Shown here in pieces: positions 1 to 5,242 of a DNA stretch of 6,325 nt (within the stretch, counting starts at the first letter, position 1; each line of letters starts with the position of its first letter). The stretch lies in contig JANTFU010000140.1 in NCBI GenBank assembly GCA_024763295.1, positions 1 to 6,325 on the forward strand, given 5' to 3'. This DNA is from Anaerolineales bacterium (GTDB taxonomy: Bacteria > Chloroflexota > Anaerolineae > Anaerolineales > Villigracilaceae). The notes under the pieces were generated by a model, which did not search any database, was not told the DNA's origin, and was given only the letters and a program-made list of their open reading frames with translations. Made by a program: the position numbers and the translations under genes.

Positions 1-454
1 CATCATCAGCGGTGGCGATGTTGACACGATCGCGCCCTGCAAGGCGTTGACGGATGACATCGTCAGATGCGGTTAGGTAGACGACCAACTCCGGTTCAGG
101 AAGTGAAAGCCGAAGCTGGGCATACAACCGTTCGCAAAGGGCGTATTCGTCTGCGCTGAGATAGCCGCGTTTGTGGAAAAGACGCGCGAAGCCGTGAAAA
201 TCCACATCCAAGCCGCCATCCAAAAGCGCGGGACGCGGATCGGCGCGCAGGGCACGTTCCTGTTCGGCGCGCAAGAGGAAGTAATCGACCTGATTGTGGA
301 GAGTGTAGCGTTTGTCCGCGTCGCAGAGATGCTGAAAGGGGCGTGTATCGTGTTGCTCGAAGCCGGTGGCGAAATCGCCTGTGGCAGCAAGTGCTTTAGC
401 GAGGGTGGTTTTGCCGACGCCGCTGACGCCGACGAATGTGATGAGTTTAGACAT
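1..454 (-). CDS. Deoxynucleoside kinase family protein, 3' end outside window
   Basis: Translating the minus strand from the ATG at 454-452 gives 151 residues with no stop before the window edge. Residues 9-16 read GVSGVGKT, a Walker A (P-loop) motif. Further on, TRPF (37-40), YFLLRAEQERAL (58-69) and LVVYLTASDDVIRQRLAGRDR (123-143) follow the layout of the dNK/deoxyadenosine-deoxyguanosine kinase family, whose members phosphorylate deoxynucleosides with ATP in the salvage pathway in the cytoplasm. Glu33 is in the right place to be the catalytic base. Where the family usually has a D/E-R-S motif, this protein has DGG (79-81), so the usual arginine is absent and the substrate cannot be guessed. 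The gene is divergent from alaS, with 294 bases between the two starts. No Shine-Dalgarno sequence precedes the ATG. The family call is firm; an unrelated small P-loop kinase is the main alternative. Confidence 0.82.
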   Translation of the reverse strand, partial: MSKLITFVGVSGVGKTTLAKALAATGDFATGFEQHDTRPFQHLCDADKRYTLHNQVDYFLLRAEQERALRADPRPALLDGGLDVDFHGFARLFHKRGYLSADEYALCERLYAQLRLSLPEPELVVYLTASDDVIRQRLAGRDRVNIATADD

Positions 455-461
455 GGGCGTT

Positions 462-467
462 ATTGTA
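462..467 (-). promoter_or_regulatory. Candidate -10 box for the kinase gene, implying a leaderless mRNA
   Basis: On the minus strand the hexamer TACAAT (5 of 6 to TATAAT) lies 7 bases upstream of the kinase ATG (454). Transcription would then begin at about 455-456, practically on the start codon. No convincing -35 hexamer is seen at 16-18 bases spacing, and no purine-rich ribosome binding site is present. Leaderless genes with this geometry are known in several bacterial phyla; here it is inference from spacing only. Confidence 0.3.
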
Positions 468-535
468 CCGTTTTTAACACAAATGACGCGAATTTACGAA
501 TTGCGCAAATGGTTTTAAATATTCTCGTTTCAAGT

Positions 536-564
536 TTGCCGCAGACACGCTCATCCTTTATAAT
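536..564 (+). promoter_or_regulatory. Probable sigma70-type promoter of alaS
   Basis: A perfect TATAAT at 559-564 is preceded, at the optimal 17-base spacing, by TTGCCG at 536-541 (4 of 6 matches to TTGACA). The start of transcription would be near 571, giving an alaS leader of about 178 bases. This is the best promoter match in the window, and the long leader it implies coincides with a run of strong inverted repeats. Confidence 0.6.
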
Positions 565-584
565 TTTGGTTTCATAAAATGTCA

Positions 585-619
585 GCACTGCATTGCACTT
601 GCAAAGTGCGTTGCAGTGC
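585..619 (+). promoter_or_regulatory. Long hairpin at the 5' end of the alaS leader
   Basis: Bases 585-600 pair with 604-619 around a GCA loop. There are 16 positions, with one T-T mismatch (593/611) and one G-U wobble (594/610). The outer arm is GCACTGCA/TGCAGTGC and the inner arm GCACTT/AAGTGC. Only GG and four T residues follow (620-625), so it resembles a weak intrinsic terminator. It begins about 14 bases after the predicted transcription start and could be an attenuator or part of a mobile palindromic element. I see no T-box antiterminator consensus. Confidence 0.55.
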
Positions 620-638
620 GGTTTTAGCTAATCAATCC

Positions 639-731
639 GATGTGCAACGCATCGCCCCTCTGTCCAGCGGACATCTCCCCCAAATTCCAGAAGCATGGAA
701 TTTAGGGGAGAAGCAGGATGCAATGCACATC
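639..731 (+). promoter_or_regulatory. Three-way-junction-like structured leader of alaS (or MITE-like palindromic element)
   Basis: Bases 639-653 pair with 717-731 at 13 of 15 positions (mismatches 647/723 and 648/722), closing a domain with two internal hairpins. The first is TGTCC/GGACA at 661-665 and 669-673 with loop AGC. The second runs 675-689 against 696-710: CTCCCC and AAATTCCA arms with a single C-A mismatch and a six-base loop. The fold ends 9 bases before the ribosome binding site. The ATG at 695-697, in frame with alaS, is buried in this stem and has no ribosome binding site, so it is not taken as the start. Known riboswitch consensus sequences are not recognised. A terminal-inverted-repeat element inserted in the leader is an equally good reading. 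Confidence 0.5.
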
Positions 732-739
732 TAGCAAAT

Positions 740-743
740 GGAG
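740..743 (+). promoter_or_regulatory. Ribosome binding site fixing the alaS start
   Basis: GGAG at 740-743 lies 5 bases before the ATG at 749. The next in-frame upstream ATG (695) lies inside a stem and lacks such a site. The residues it would add are unlike any AlaRS N-terminus, whereas the protein from 749 begins with the usual short tail before the RQDFIDFF helix. Confidence 0.75.
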
Positions 744-748
744 TAAAA

Positions 749-3475
749 ATGACCCAGAAGAATTTCAGCGGCGCACAAGTTCGCCAAGATTTTATCGATT
801 TTTTCGTCAAAAAAGCGGGACACACCTTCGTCCCTTCGGCATCGCTCGTCCCAGGTGGAGATGCGACCTTGCTCTTCACCAACGCCGGTATGGTGCAATT
901 TAAAGATGTTTTCCTCGGCACCGACAAGCGCCCCTACACGCGCGCCGTCAACTCGCAGAAGTGTATGCGCGTGGCGGGCAAGCACAACGATCTAGAAGAT
1001 GTCGGGCGGGATGACACGCATCACACCTTTTTTGAGATGCTCGGCAACTGGTCTTTCGGCGATTACTATAAAAAGGAAGCCATCGAATGGGCGTGGCAAT
1101 TGCTGACGGACGTTTGGGGCTTGCCCAAAGAGAATCTTTACGCCACCGTTTTCAAAGATGAAAAAGGCGAAATCGAATCGGACGAAGAAGCCGCCAAATA
1201 CTGGAAAGAACAGCCTGGCATGACTCCTGAACGGGTTTTCTATCTTGGACGCAAAGACAACTTCTGGGAAATGGCGGATACGGGTCCCTGTGGTCCTTGC
1301 TCCGAAATTCATATTGATCTGCGTCCTAAAGAGGGCGAAGTGACCGCCGAAACGCTCGACACGGATCGTTTTATTGAGTTGTGGAACCTCGTCTTCATTC
1401 AATATAACCGCTTGGACGCAAACACGCTTGAACCTTTGCCTGCTACCCATGTGGACACAGGGATGGGCTTTGAGCGGATTGTTTCCATTTTGCAAGGCGT
1501 CGACTCGAATTACAAAATTGACCTTTTTGAAGGGGCGTTAAACGCCGTCCGCAAGTTGACGGGGCATAGCGAAGACGAGATGCTGGCAAACTTCACGCCC
1601 TATCGTGTGATTGCCGACCACGCCCGCACAGCAGCTTTCTTGATTGCCGATGGCGTTGTCCCCGGCAACGTGGGACGTAATTATGTTTGCCGCATGATCA
1701 TTCGCCGCGCGGCTCGTTTTGGCGGCAAATTGAATTTACATGAACCTTTCCTCGCTAAAGTCGCCGATGCGATTGTCGATTCCTATGGCGAGTTTTATCC
1801 CGAATTGGAGAAAAACCGCCAAACCATCGCCGACAGCCTGACCCGTGAAGAAATTCGTTTCGCCAAAACCGTCGAGAGCGGCACCGCCCATCTCGATGAA
1901 ATGTTGGTGGAACTGGCAAAGAGCGGCGAAAAAGTGCTCGACGGCAGAAAAGCCTTCGATCTTTACGCCACCTACGGTTTACCCTTCGAGATCACTCGTG
2001 ATATTGCCAAAGAAAAATCCCTCGATGTGGACGAAGCCGGCTTCAAAAACGCCATGGACGAGCATCGCATCGCATCGGGCGGCGGGAAGGCGATGGGTGC
2101 TATGGGCGGCGAAGATGCCGAAATGTATGCCAAACTGGTCGAAGAACTCAAAGCCAAGGGCAAACTGTCCGAAAGCGGCGTTAAATACGACCCCTATACC
2201 CTGCTCGAAACGGAGGGCGAAGTCCTATCGCTCGTCGTGGACGGGATGCCGGTTAAACGGGCAAATATCGGGGACATGGTCGAAGTGATCCTGCCCGGAA
2301 CCGGGTTCTATGTTGAGAGCGGCGGTCAAGTTGGGGACACGGGCGTCATCGCCGCTGGCAATTGGGAAGTTGATGTTGTGTCCATGCGCAAACCTGCGCC
2401 GGGCTTGGTCGTGCATGTGGGCGAGGTCGCCAGCGGAAATCCCCAAGTTGGTGATGTTGCTACTGCAAAAGTCGATCAACTGCGCCGCAAGGACATCATG
2501 CGCAATCACACCGCCACGCACCTGTTGCACGCCGCCTTGCACGAAGTTTTGGGCGACCATGCTCGTCAGGCGGGCTCGCTGGTTGCGCCCGACCGCCTGC
2601 GCTTCGACTTTACGCACCCCGAAGCGCTGACGCATGAAGAAATCGAAGCGATTGAGCGTTATGTGAACGAGCGTGTGCTTGAAGACCACGAAATGCACAC
2701 CGAAGTCAAGGCGCTGCAAGATGCGCTTGATGGCGGCGCAACGGCGCTTTTTGGCGAAAAATACGGCGAAACCGTGCGCAATTTGACGATGGGCGCCCCA
2801 AGGACAGAACTTGGGGTTTTCTCAAACGAACTCTGCGGCGGCACGCATGTGGAAAGCAGCGGGCAGGTGGGCACCTTCATCATCACCAGCGAAGGCAGCG
2901 CCGCAGCGGGCATCCGCCGTATCGAAGCTGTCACGGGACGGGCGGCTTATGACCTGATCCAGCGTCGTTTCAGCGTGATGAACCGAGCGGCAGCGCTGCT
3001 CTCGACCACGCCCGAAAAATTGGAAGAGCGGATGGGCAATGCCCTCGCCGAAATTAAAGAGTTGCGCCATACCATTCAGACTTTGCGTAAGGATTTGGCG
3101 TCCGCCGACTTCGCCCGTGTCCTTGACGGGGCATCGTCTGTGAGCGGAGTCTCAGTCCTGACTGCTGTACTCGCTAACGCCGACATGGACACTTTGCGGG
3201 AGATGACCGACAAATTCCGTGAACGCAATCCGCAGAGCGCCGTCGCCGTGCTGGCGTGCGTGGTGGACGAGAAACCGCAAGTGATCGCCGCCGTGACCGA
3301 TGACCTCGTGAAACGGGGCATCAAGGCGGGCGATTTGGTCAAATTTGTGGCGAAGCCCTTGGGCGGCGGCGGAGGCGGCAGACCCACGCTGGCGCAGGCT
3401 GGCGGGCGCGATGCGAGTAAGTTGGACGAGGTGTTGGAGAGTGTTGTGGGGTGGGTGGAAGAGAAGTTGAAGTAA
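749..3475 (+). CDS. alaS: Alanyl-tRNA synthetase (AlaRS)
   Basis: This cytoplasmic class II synthetase charges tRNA-Ala with alanine and hydrolyses mischarged Ser/Gly-tRNA-Ala. The 908-residue product is slightly longer than the E. coli enzyme. The catalytic core shows motif 1 (HTFVPSASLVP, 25-35), motif 2 (RVAGKHNDLEDVGRDD around 74-89, then HHTFFEMLGNWSFGDY) and motif 3 (VDTGMGFERI, 235-244). The tRNA-recognition region follows to about residue 460. The editing domain has both halves of its zinc site: H587 and H591 in HTATH, and C696 and H700 in CGGTH. A C-terminal C-Ala/DHHA1 domain ends with a glycine-rich stretch (872-877) and GRPTLAQAGG. All key residues are present, so the enzyme should charge and edit. 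The H591-C696 spacing is 105, against 98 for the corresponding E. coli residues (568 and 666, recalled), because of a seven-residue insertion, PRTELGV (684-690). Tandem stops TAA TAG end the gene, and the repeat array begins at once. Confidence 0.98.
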   Translation: MTQKNFSGAQVRQDFIDFFVKKAGHTFVPSASLVPGGDATLLFTNAGMVQFKDVFLGTDKRPYTRAVNSQKCMRVAGKHNDLEDVGRDDTHHTFFEMLGNWSFGDYYKKEAIEWAWQLLTDVWGLPKENLYATVFKDEKGEIESDEEAAKYWKEQPGMTPERVFYLGRKDNFWEMADTGPCGPCSEIHIDLRPKEGEVTAETLDTDRFIELWNLVFIQYNRLDANTLEPLPATHVDTGMGFERIVSILQGVDSNYKIDLFEGALNAVRKLTGHSEDEMLANFTPYRVIADHARTAAFLIADGVVPGNVGRNYVCRMIIRRAARFGGKLNLHEPFLAKVADAIVDSYGEFYPELEKNRQTIADSLTREEIRFAKTVESGTAHLDEMLVELAKSGEKVLDGRKAFDLYATYGLPFEITRDIAKEKSLDVDEAGFKNAMDEHRIASGGGKAMGAMGGEDAEMYAKLVEELKAKGKLSESGVKYDPYTLLETEGEVLSLVVDGMPVKRANIGDMVEVILPGTGFYVESGGQVGDTGVIAAGNWEVDVVSMRKPAPGLVVHVGEVASGNPQVGDVATAKVDQLRRKDIMRNHTATHLLHAALHEVLGDHARQAGSLVAPDRLRFDFTHPEALTHEEIEAIERYVNERVLEDHEMHTEVKALQDALDGGATALFGEKYGETVRNLTMGAPRTELGVFSNELCGGTHVESSGQVGTFIITSEGSAAAGIRRIEAVTGRAAYDLIQRRFSVMNRAAALLSTTPEKLEERMGNALAEIKELRHTIQTLRKDLASADFARVLDGASSVSGVSVLTAVLANADMDTLREMTDKFRERNPQSAVAVLACVVDEKPQVIAAVTDDLVKRGIKAGDLVKFVAKPLGGGGGGRPTLAQAGGRDASKLDEVLESVVGWVEEKLK
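2796..2816 (+). repeat. 21-base perfect inverted repeat inside alaS
   Basis: CCCCAAG (2796-2802), loop GACAGAA (2803-2809) and CTTGGGG (2810-2816) form a perfect 7-bp stem followed by TTTT. It encodes, in phase, the seven extra residues that precede FSNELCGGTH in the editing domain. Removing exactly these 21 bases joins G2795 to TT2817-2818 and yields MGVFSNELCGGTH, the usual spacing (E. coli has MGDFSTELCGGTH). The palindrome is seen directly; that it is an insertion is inference. Confidence 0.55.
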
Positions 3476-3479
3476 TAGA

Positions 3480-3500
3480 CCGTCCACCGTCCACCGTCCA
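3480..3500 (+). repeat. Three tandem copies of the heptamer CCGTCCA
   Basis: CCGTCCA occurs three times without a gap at 3480-3486, 3487-3493 and 3494-3500. The third copy is the outer end of the first 87-bp repeat unit. The run lies directly behind the alaS stop codons and looks like slippage expansion of the repeat's left end. Confidence 0.9.
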
Positions 3501-3846
3501 CGAATAGGGCAACGAATGCACGAATGTGCGGCTTGGTTTCGTTTATTCGTGAAAAATTCGTGGACGGTTGGTGTTGAAGACCGTCCACGAATGAGGTAAC
3601 GAATGCACGAATGGGCGGCTTGGTTTCGTTTATTCGTGCAGTATTCGTGGACGATTGGTGTTGAAGACCATCCACGAATGAGGTAACGAATGCACGAATG
3701 GACAGCTTGGTTTCGTTTATTCGTGATGTATTCGTGGAGGGTTGGTGTTGAAGACCGTCCACGAATGAGGTAACGAATGCACGAATGGGCGGCTTGGTTT
3801 CGGTTATTCGTGTAAAATTCGTGGACGGTACATATTCGTGGGCGGT
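3494..3846 (+). repeat. Array of four 87-bp palindromic repeat units
   Basis: Units start at 3494, 3581, 3668 and 3755, with an exact 87-base period for the first three. Units 1 and 2 differ at 8 positions and units 2 and 3 at 7. Each unit opens with CCGTCCACGAAT (or CCATCC) and has the reverse complement ATTCGTGGACGG near its other end, with nested ACGAAT/ATTCGT pairs between, so it can form a cruciform or a long hairpin RNA. A short tail, TTGGTGTTGAAGA, links units 1 to 4. Unit 4 lacks that tail and has an extra right arm (3834-3846). The array fills the whole gap between alaS and the GxxExxY gene. It is not a CRISPR array, because there are no unique spacers. The reading frames that run through it on the minus strand only reflect the 29-codon period. 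Confidence 0.93.
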
Positions 3847-3855
3847 TCGTATAAA
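3827..3855 (+). promoter_or_regulatory. Candidate promoter of the GxxExxY gene built on the repeat's end
   Basis: TATAAA at 3850-3855 matches 5 of 6 bases of the -10 consensus. At 17 bases upstream, GGTACA (3827-3832, 3 of 6) overlaps the right arm of repeat unit 4. Transcription would begin near 3862, just before the AGGAGG ribosome binding site. If real, the repeat supplies part of the promoter. The evidence is weak. Confidence 0.3.
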
Positions 3856-3875
3856 ACAAGTTTTGAGGAGGAAAT

Positions 3876-4313
3876 ATGTCTCTCGTCACAGATGCCACAG
3901 GGAACGACCTGACCTACAAAATCATCGGTTTGGCGATGGAAGTTCACAATGAAATTGGGTATGGCTTCAAGGAAGAAGTCTACGAAAAGGCTCTTGAAGT
4001 CAAACTTAATCACGCGGGGATTGAACCTTTTCGACAGTACGAAGTTTTTGTCGATTTTGAAGGCGAGCGTGTTGCCACCTTTTATCTTGATCTCTTTCCC
4101 AATCAGGAAGTGGTTGTTGAACTCAAAGCCTTCAGCCATCAACTCACCAACGACGAGTTGGCACAAGTCATCAACTATCTCAAAGCGACGGGCGCTCCCG
4201 TTGCCCTGCTCTTCAACTTCGGGCGCAGACGACTTGAATATCGGCGCATTTTTCCAAGCAAAGATATGAAGCCCGTTCAACGGCTTGGCAGGGATAATGC
4301 GATTAAAAAGTGA
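3876..4313 (+). CDS. GxxExxY family protein (PD-(D/E)XK-like)
   Basis: This 145-residue protein has the motif that names the GxxExxY family (PDDEXK_3): G30, E33 and Y36 in GFKEEVY. It is followed by a nuclease-like core in which D72 (YLDLF) and E82-L83-K84 (VVVELKAF) form a PD-(D/E)XK pattern. Q97 with NYLK (100-103) and LLFNFG (111-116) complete the family signature. The members' biochemical role is unknown to me; a nucleic-acid cleaving activity is inferred from the fold motif alone. AGGAGG (3866-3871) sits 4 bases before the ATG. The gene stands alone, framed by four palindromic repeat units upstream and one downstream, as if carried by or serving that repeat. Its last 15 or so residues (from MKPVQ) lie outside the core, and part of the sequence encoding them is duplicated at 4417-4429. 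No signal peptide or membrane segment is seen. Confidence 0.88.
   Translation: MSLVTDATGNDLTYKIIGLAMEVHNEIGYGFKEEVYEKALEVKLNHAGIEPFRQYEVFVDFEGERVATFYLDLFPNQEVVVELKAFSHQLTNDELAQVINYLKATGAPVALLFNFGRRRLEYRRIFPSKDMKPVQRLGRDNAIKK
4284..4296 (+). repeat. Direct repeat CTTGGCAGGGATA, left copy
   Basis: The 13-base sequence lies in the 3' end of the GxxExxY gene and recurs exactly at 4417-4429, immediately after the last arm of the fifth palindromic repeat. The two copies bracket 120 bases that contain that repeat and the gene's stop codon. This resembles a long target-site duplication or a recombination scar. Confidence 0.7.
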
Positions 4314-4323
4314 TTGGGCATAG

Positions 4324-4416
4324 ACCATCCACGAATAAGGAACGAATGCACGAATGGACGCTCATCCATTCGTTTATTCGTGAAAAATTCGTGGACGGTA
4401 CTCATTCGTGGACAGT
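4324..4416 (+). repeat. Fifth copy of the palindromic repeat, downstream of the GxxExxY gene
   Basis: Bases 4324-4336 pair with 4387-4399 (one A-C mismatch), 4342-4347 with 4376-4381, and 4351-4358 with 4365-4372 around a six-base loop. Symmetrical internal loops of five (4337-4341/4382-4386) and three bases (4348-4350/4373-4375) separate the stems. The central stem is more perfect than in the upstream units. Like unit 4, this copy carries an extra right arm, ATTCGTGGACAGT (4404-4416). It fills the gap between the GxxExxY and HEPN genes together with a short AT-rich stretch. Confidence 0.92.
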
Positions 4417-4429
4417 CTTGGCAGGGATA
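4417..4429 (+). repeat. Direct repeat CTTGGCAGGGATA, right copy
   Basis: This is an exact second copy of 4284-4296 and abuts the end of the fifth palindromic repeat at 4416. It therefore probably marks the true right boundary of that repeat element. Confidence 0.7.
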
Positions 4430-4465
4430 GCTTTTCCGCAAAAACAGGTACAATAGATTTACATG

Positions 4466-4485
4466 TACTCGAAAAACGGAGAAAG
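4466..4485 (+). repeat. 20-base leader repeat, first copy (HEPN ribosome binding site)
   Basis: The core CGAAAAACGGAGAAAG and the four bases before it are identical at 4466-4485 and 5220-5239. Each copy carries the GGAG that serves the next gene, 7 bases before its ATG. Identity stops exactly at both edges. A possible -10 box, TACAAT (4449-4454), lies just upstream of this copy, but no -35 is recognisable. Confidence 0.9.
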
Positions 4486-4488
4486 CCA

Positions 4489-4890
4489 ATGAAAAAAACA
4501 ACACCCGAAATTCAGGCATACATGAAACGAGCATACGAAATGCTCGAAGTCGCTAAATACAATTTAGATGAAGGCTACAACTATACTGCGGTGAATCGGG
4601 CATATTATGCTGTTTTCAATGCGGCAAATGCTTTGCTTTCAACGAAAGGTCTGACACGCTCGAAGCACAGTGGCGTTATCGCTGCTTTTCGGCAACACTT
4701 TATCAAAACAGGCGAGATAGAAACCGAATATGGCAGAATTTTCGGTCAACTACTCGACGACCGCAACATCAGCGATTACGTCATCGTCGAGGAACTGGAA
4801 AGTGCGCAAGCAACATTTGATTTAGATGAAGCCAAGCGTTTCGTCGATAGAGTCGCAGCTTATTTACAAGAGGAAGGCAAAAATGAGTAA
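4489..4890 (+). CDS. HEPN domain protein (UPF0332/COG1895-like), toxin-like partner of MNT
   Basis: This 133-residue, all-helical protein shows the RAYYAVFNAANALL helix (37-50), SKHSGVIAAF (58-67) and DRNISDY (91-97), which together identify the UPF0332 branch of the HEPN superfamily. HEPN proteins paired with minimal nucleotidyltransferases act, where studied (HepT/MntA), as RNase toxins silenced by AMPylation. The canonical R-x4-6-H nuclease motif is not complete here: R92 is followed at the expected place by Y97, not histidine. RNase activity therefore cannot be assumed, though this variant is usual for the branch as far as I recall. The start at 4489 is chosen for GGAG at 4478-4481; an in-frame extension to 4408 would run through the repeat. 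The gene overlaps the MNT gene by 8 bases, indicating translational coupling. Confidence 0.88.
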   Translation: MKKTTPEIQAYMKRAYEMLEVAKYNLDEGYNYTAVNRAYYAVFNAANALLSTKGLTRSKHSGVIAAFRQHFIKTGEIETEYGRIFGQLLDDRNISDYVIVEELESAQATFDLDEAKRFVDRVAAYLQEEGKNE

Positions 4891-5215
4891 AGAAGAGCAA
4901 GCCATCAACGCCTTTGTTAATCGACTTCTAAAATCTTGCAAAACAAAAATCATCGACATCTATCTTTTTGGCTCTCAAGCCCGCCAAGAAGGACAAGAAG
5001 ACTCTGACATCGATATTCTCATCATCACAGAAGAAAGCGATTGGCGTCTCAAGCATCAAATCAGTCATATTGCGGCGGATATTGGCTTGGAATATGACGT
5101 ATTAATCGACTCGCATGTTATGCAGGAAAATCGTTGGCGGGAAATTGGCACAGATGGCTATCGCTTTTATCAAAACGTGGTGAATGAAGGTGTGCCGCTA
5201 CCAATTGCAGGATAG
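4883..5215 (+). CDS. MNT-type minimal nucleotidyltransferase, antitoxin-like
   Basis: This 110-residue protein carries the polymerase-beta superfamily signature GS-x10-D-x-D: G30-S31 in LFGSQAR, then D42 and D44 in DSDIDILII. A third acidic residue is available at D72 (EYDVLID). This is the compact MNT fold. Characterised MntA proteins transfer AMP to a tyrosine of their HEPN partner and neutralise it; that this one does so, perhaps on Y97 or a nearby tyrosine of the upstream protein, is inference. The ATG at 4883 lies inside the HEPN gene's end (ATGAGTAA), with AGAGGAAGG shortly upstream as ribosome binding site. A longer in-frame version from 4826 would overlap HEPN by 65 bases without a good site. 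The order is toxin-like gene first, antitoxin-like gene second. Confidence 0.9.
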   Translation: MSKEEQAINAFVNRLLKSCKTKIIDIYLFGSQARQEGQEDSDIDILIITEESDWRLKHQISHIAADIGLEYDVLIDSHVMQENRWREIGTDGYRFYQNVVNEGVPLPIAG

Positions 5216-5219
5216 CCGC

Positions 5220-5239
5220 TACTCGAAAAACGGAGAAAG
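5220..5239 (+). repeat. 20-base leader repeat, second copy (antitoxin ribosome binding site)
   Basis: Identical to 4466-4485, 754 bases further on. It begins 4 bases after the MNT stop codon and supplies GGAG (5232-5235) for the next gene. The two copies exactly bracket the HEPN-MNT pair, as expected if that pair arrived by duplication of, or recombination at, this sequence. Confidence 0.9.
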
Positions 5240-5242
5240 AAA

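Noticed and set aside
477..512. Degenerate copy of the ATTCGTG/CACGAAT repeat family upstream of alaS
   Set aside because: Fragments such as CGCGAATTTACGAATT look related, but the similarity is too short and AT-rich to support without a genome-wide alignment.
173..577. Plus-strand reading frame opposite the kinase gene
   Set aside because: It is antisense to a gene with a clear P-loop and family motifs; its own translation shows no domain.
571..748. T-box riboswitch for alaS
   Set aside because: The leader is structured, but no AGGGTGG-like antiterminator consensus or typical specifier loop can be seen.
992..1495. Minus-strand reading frames opposite alaS, also 2225-2719 and others
   Set aside because: They are shadows of a well-conserved synthetase with strong codon bias; none has a recognisable motif.
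3494..3846. CRISPR array
   Set aside because: The units are tandem, 87 bases long and similar along their whole length, with no unique spacers and no cas gene in the window.
3076..3898. Long minus-strand reading frames with a repeated 29-residue peptide across the repeat array and the alaS 3' end
   Set aside because: The peptide periodicity is the 87-bp DNA period divided by three, and two frames are open at once. They run antisense to alaS and contain no recognisable domain or ribosome binding site.
4418..4454. Full promoter for the HEPN gene (TTGGCA with TACAAT)
   Set aside because: The two hexamers are 25 bases apart, too far for a sigma70 promoter; only the -10-like box is mentioned.
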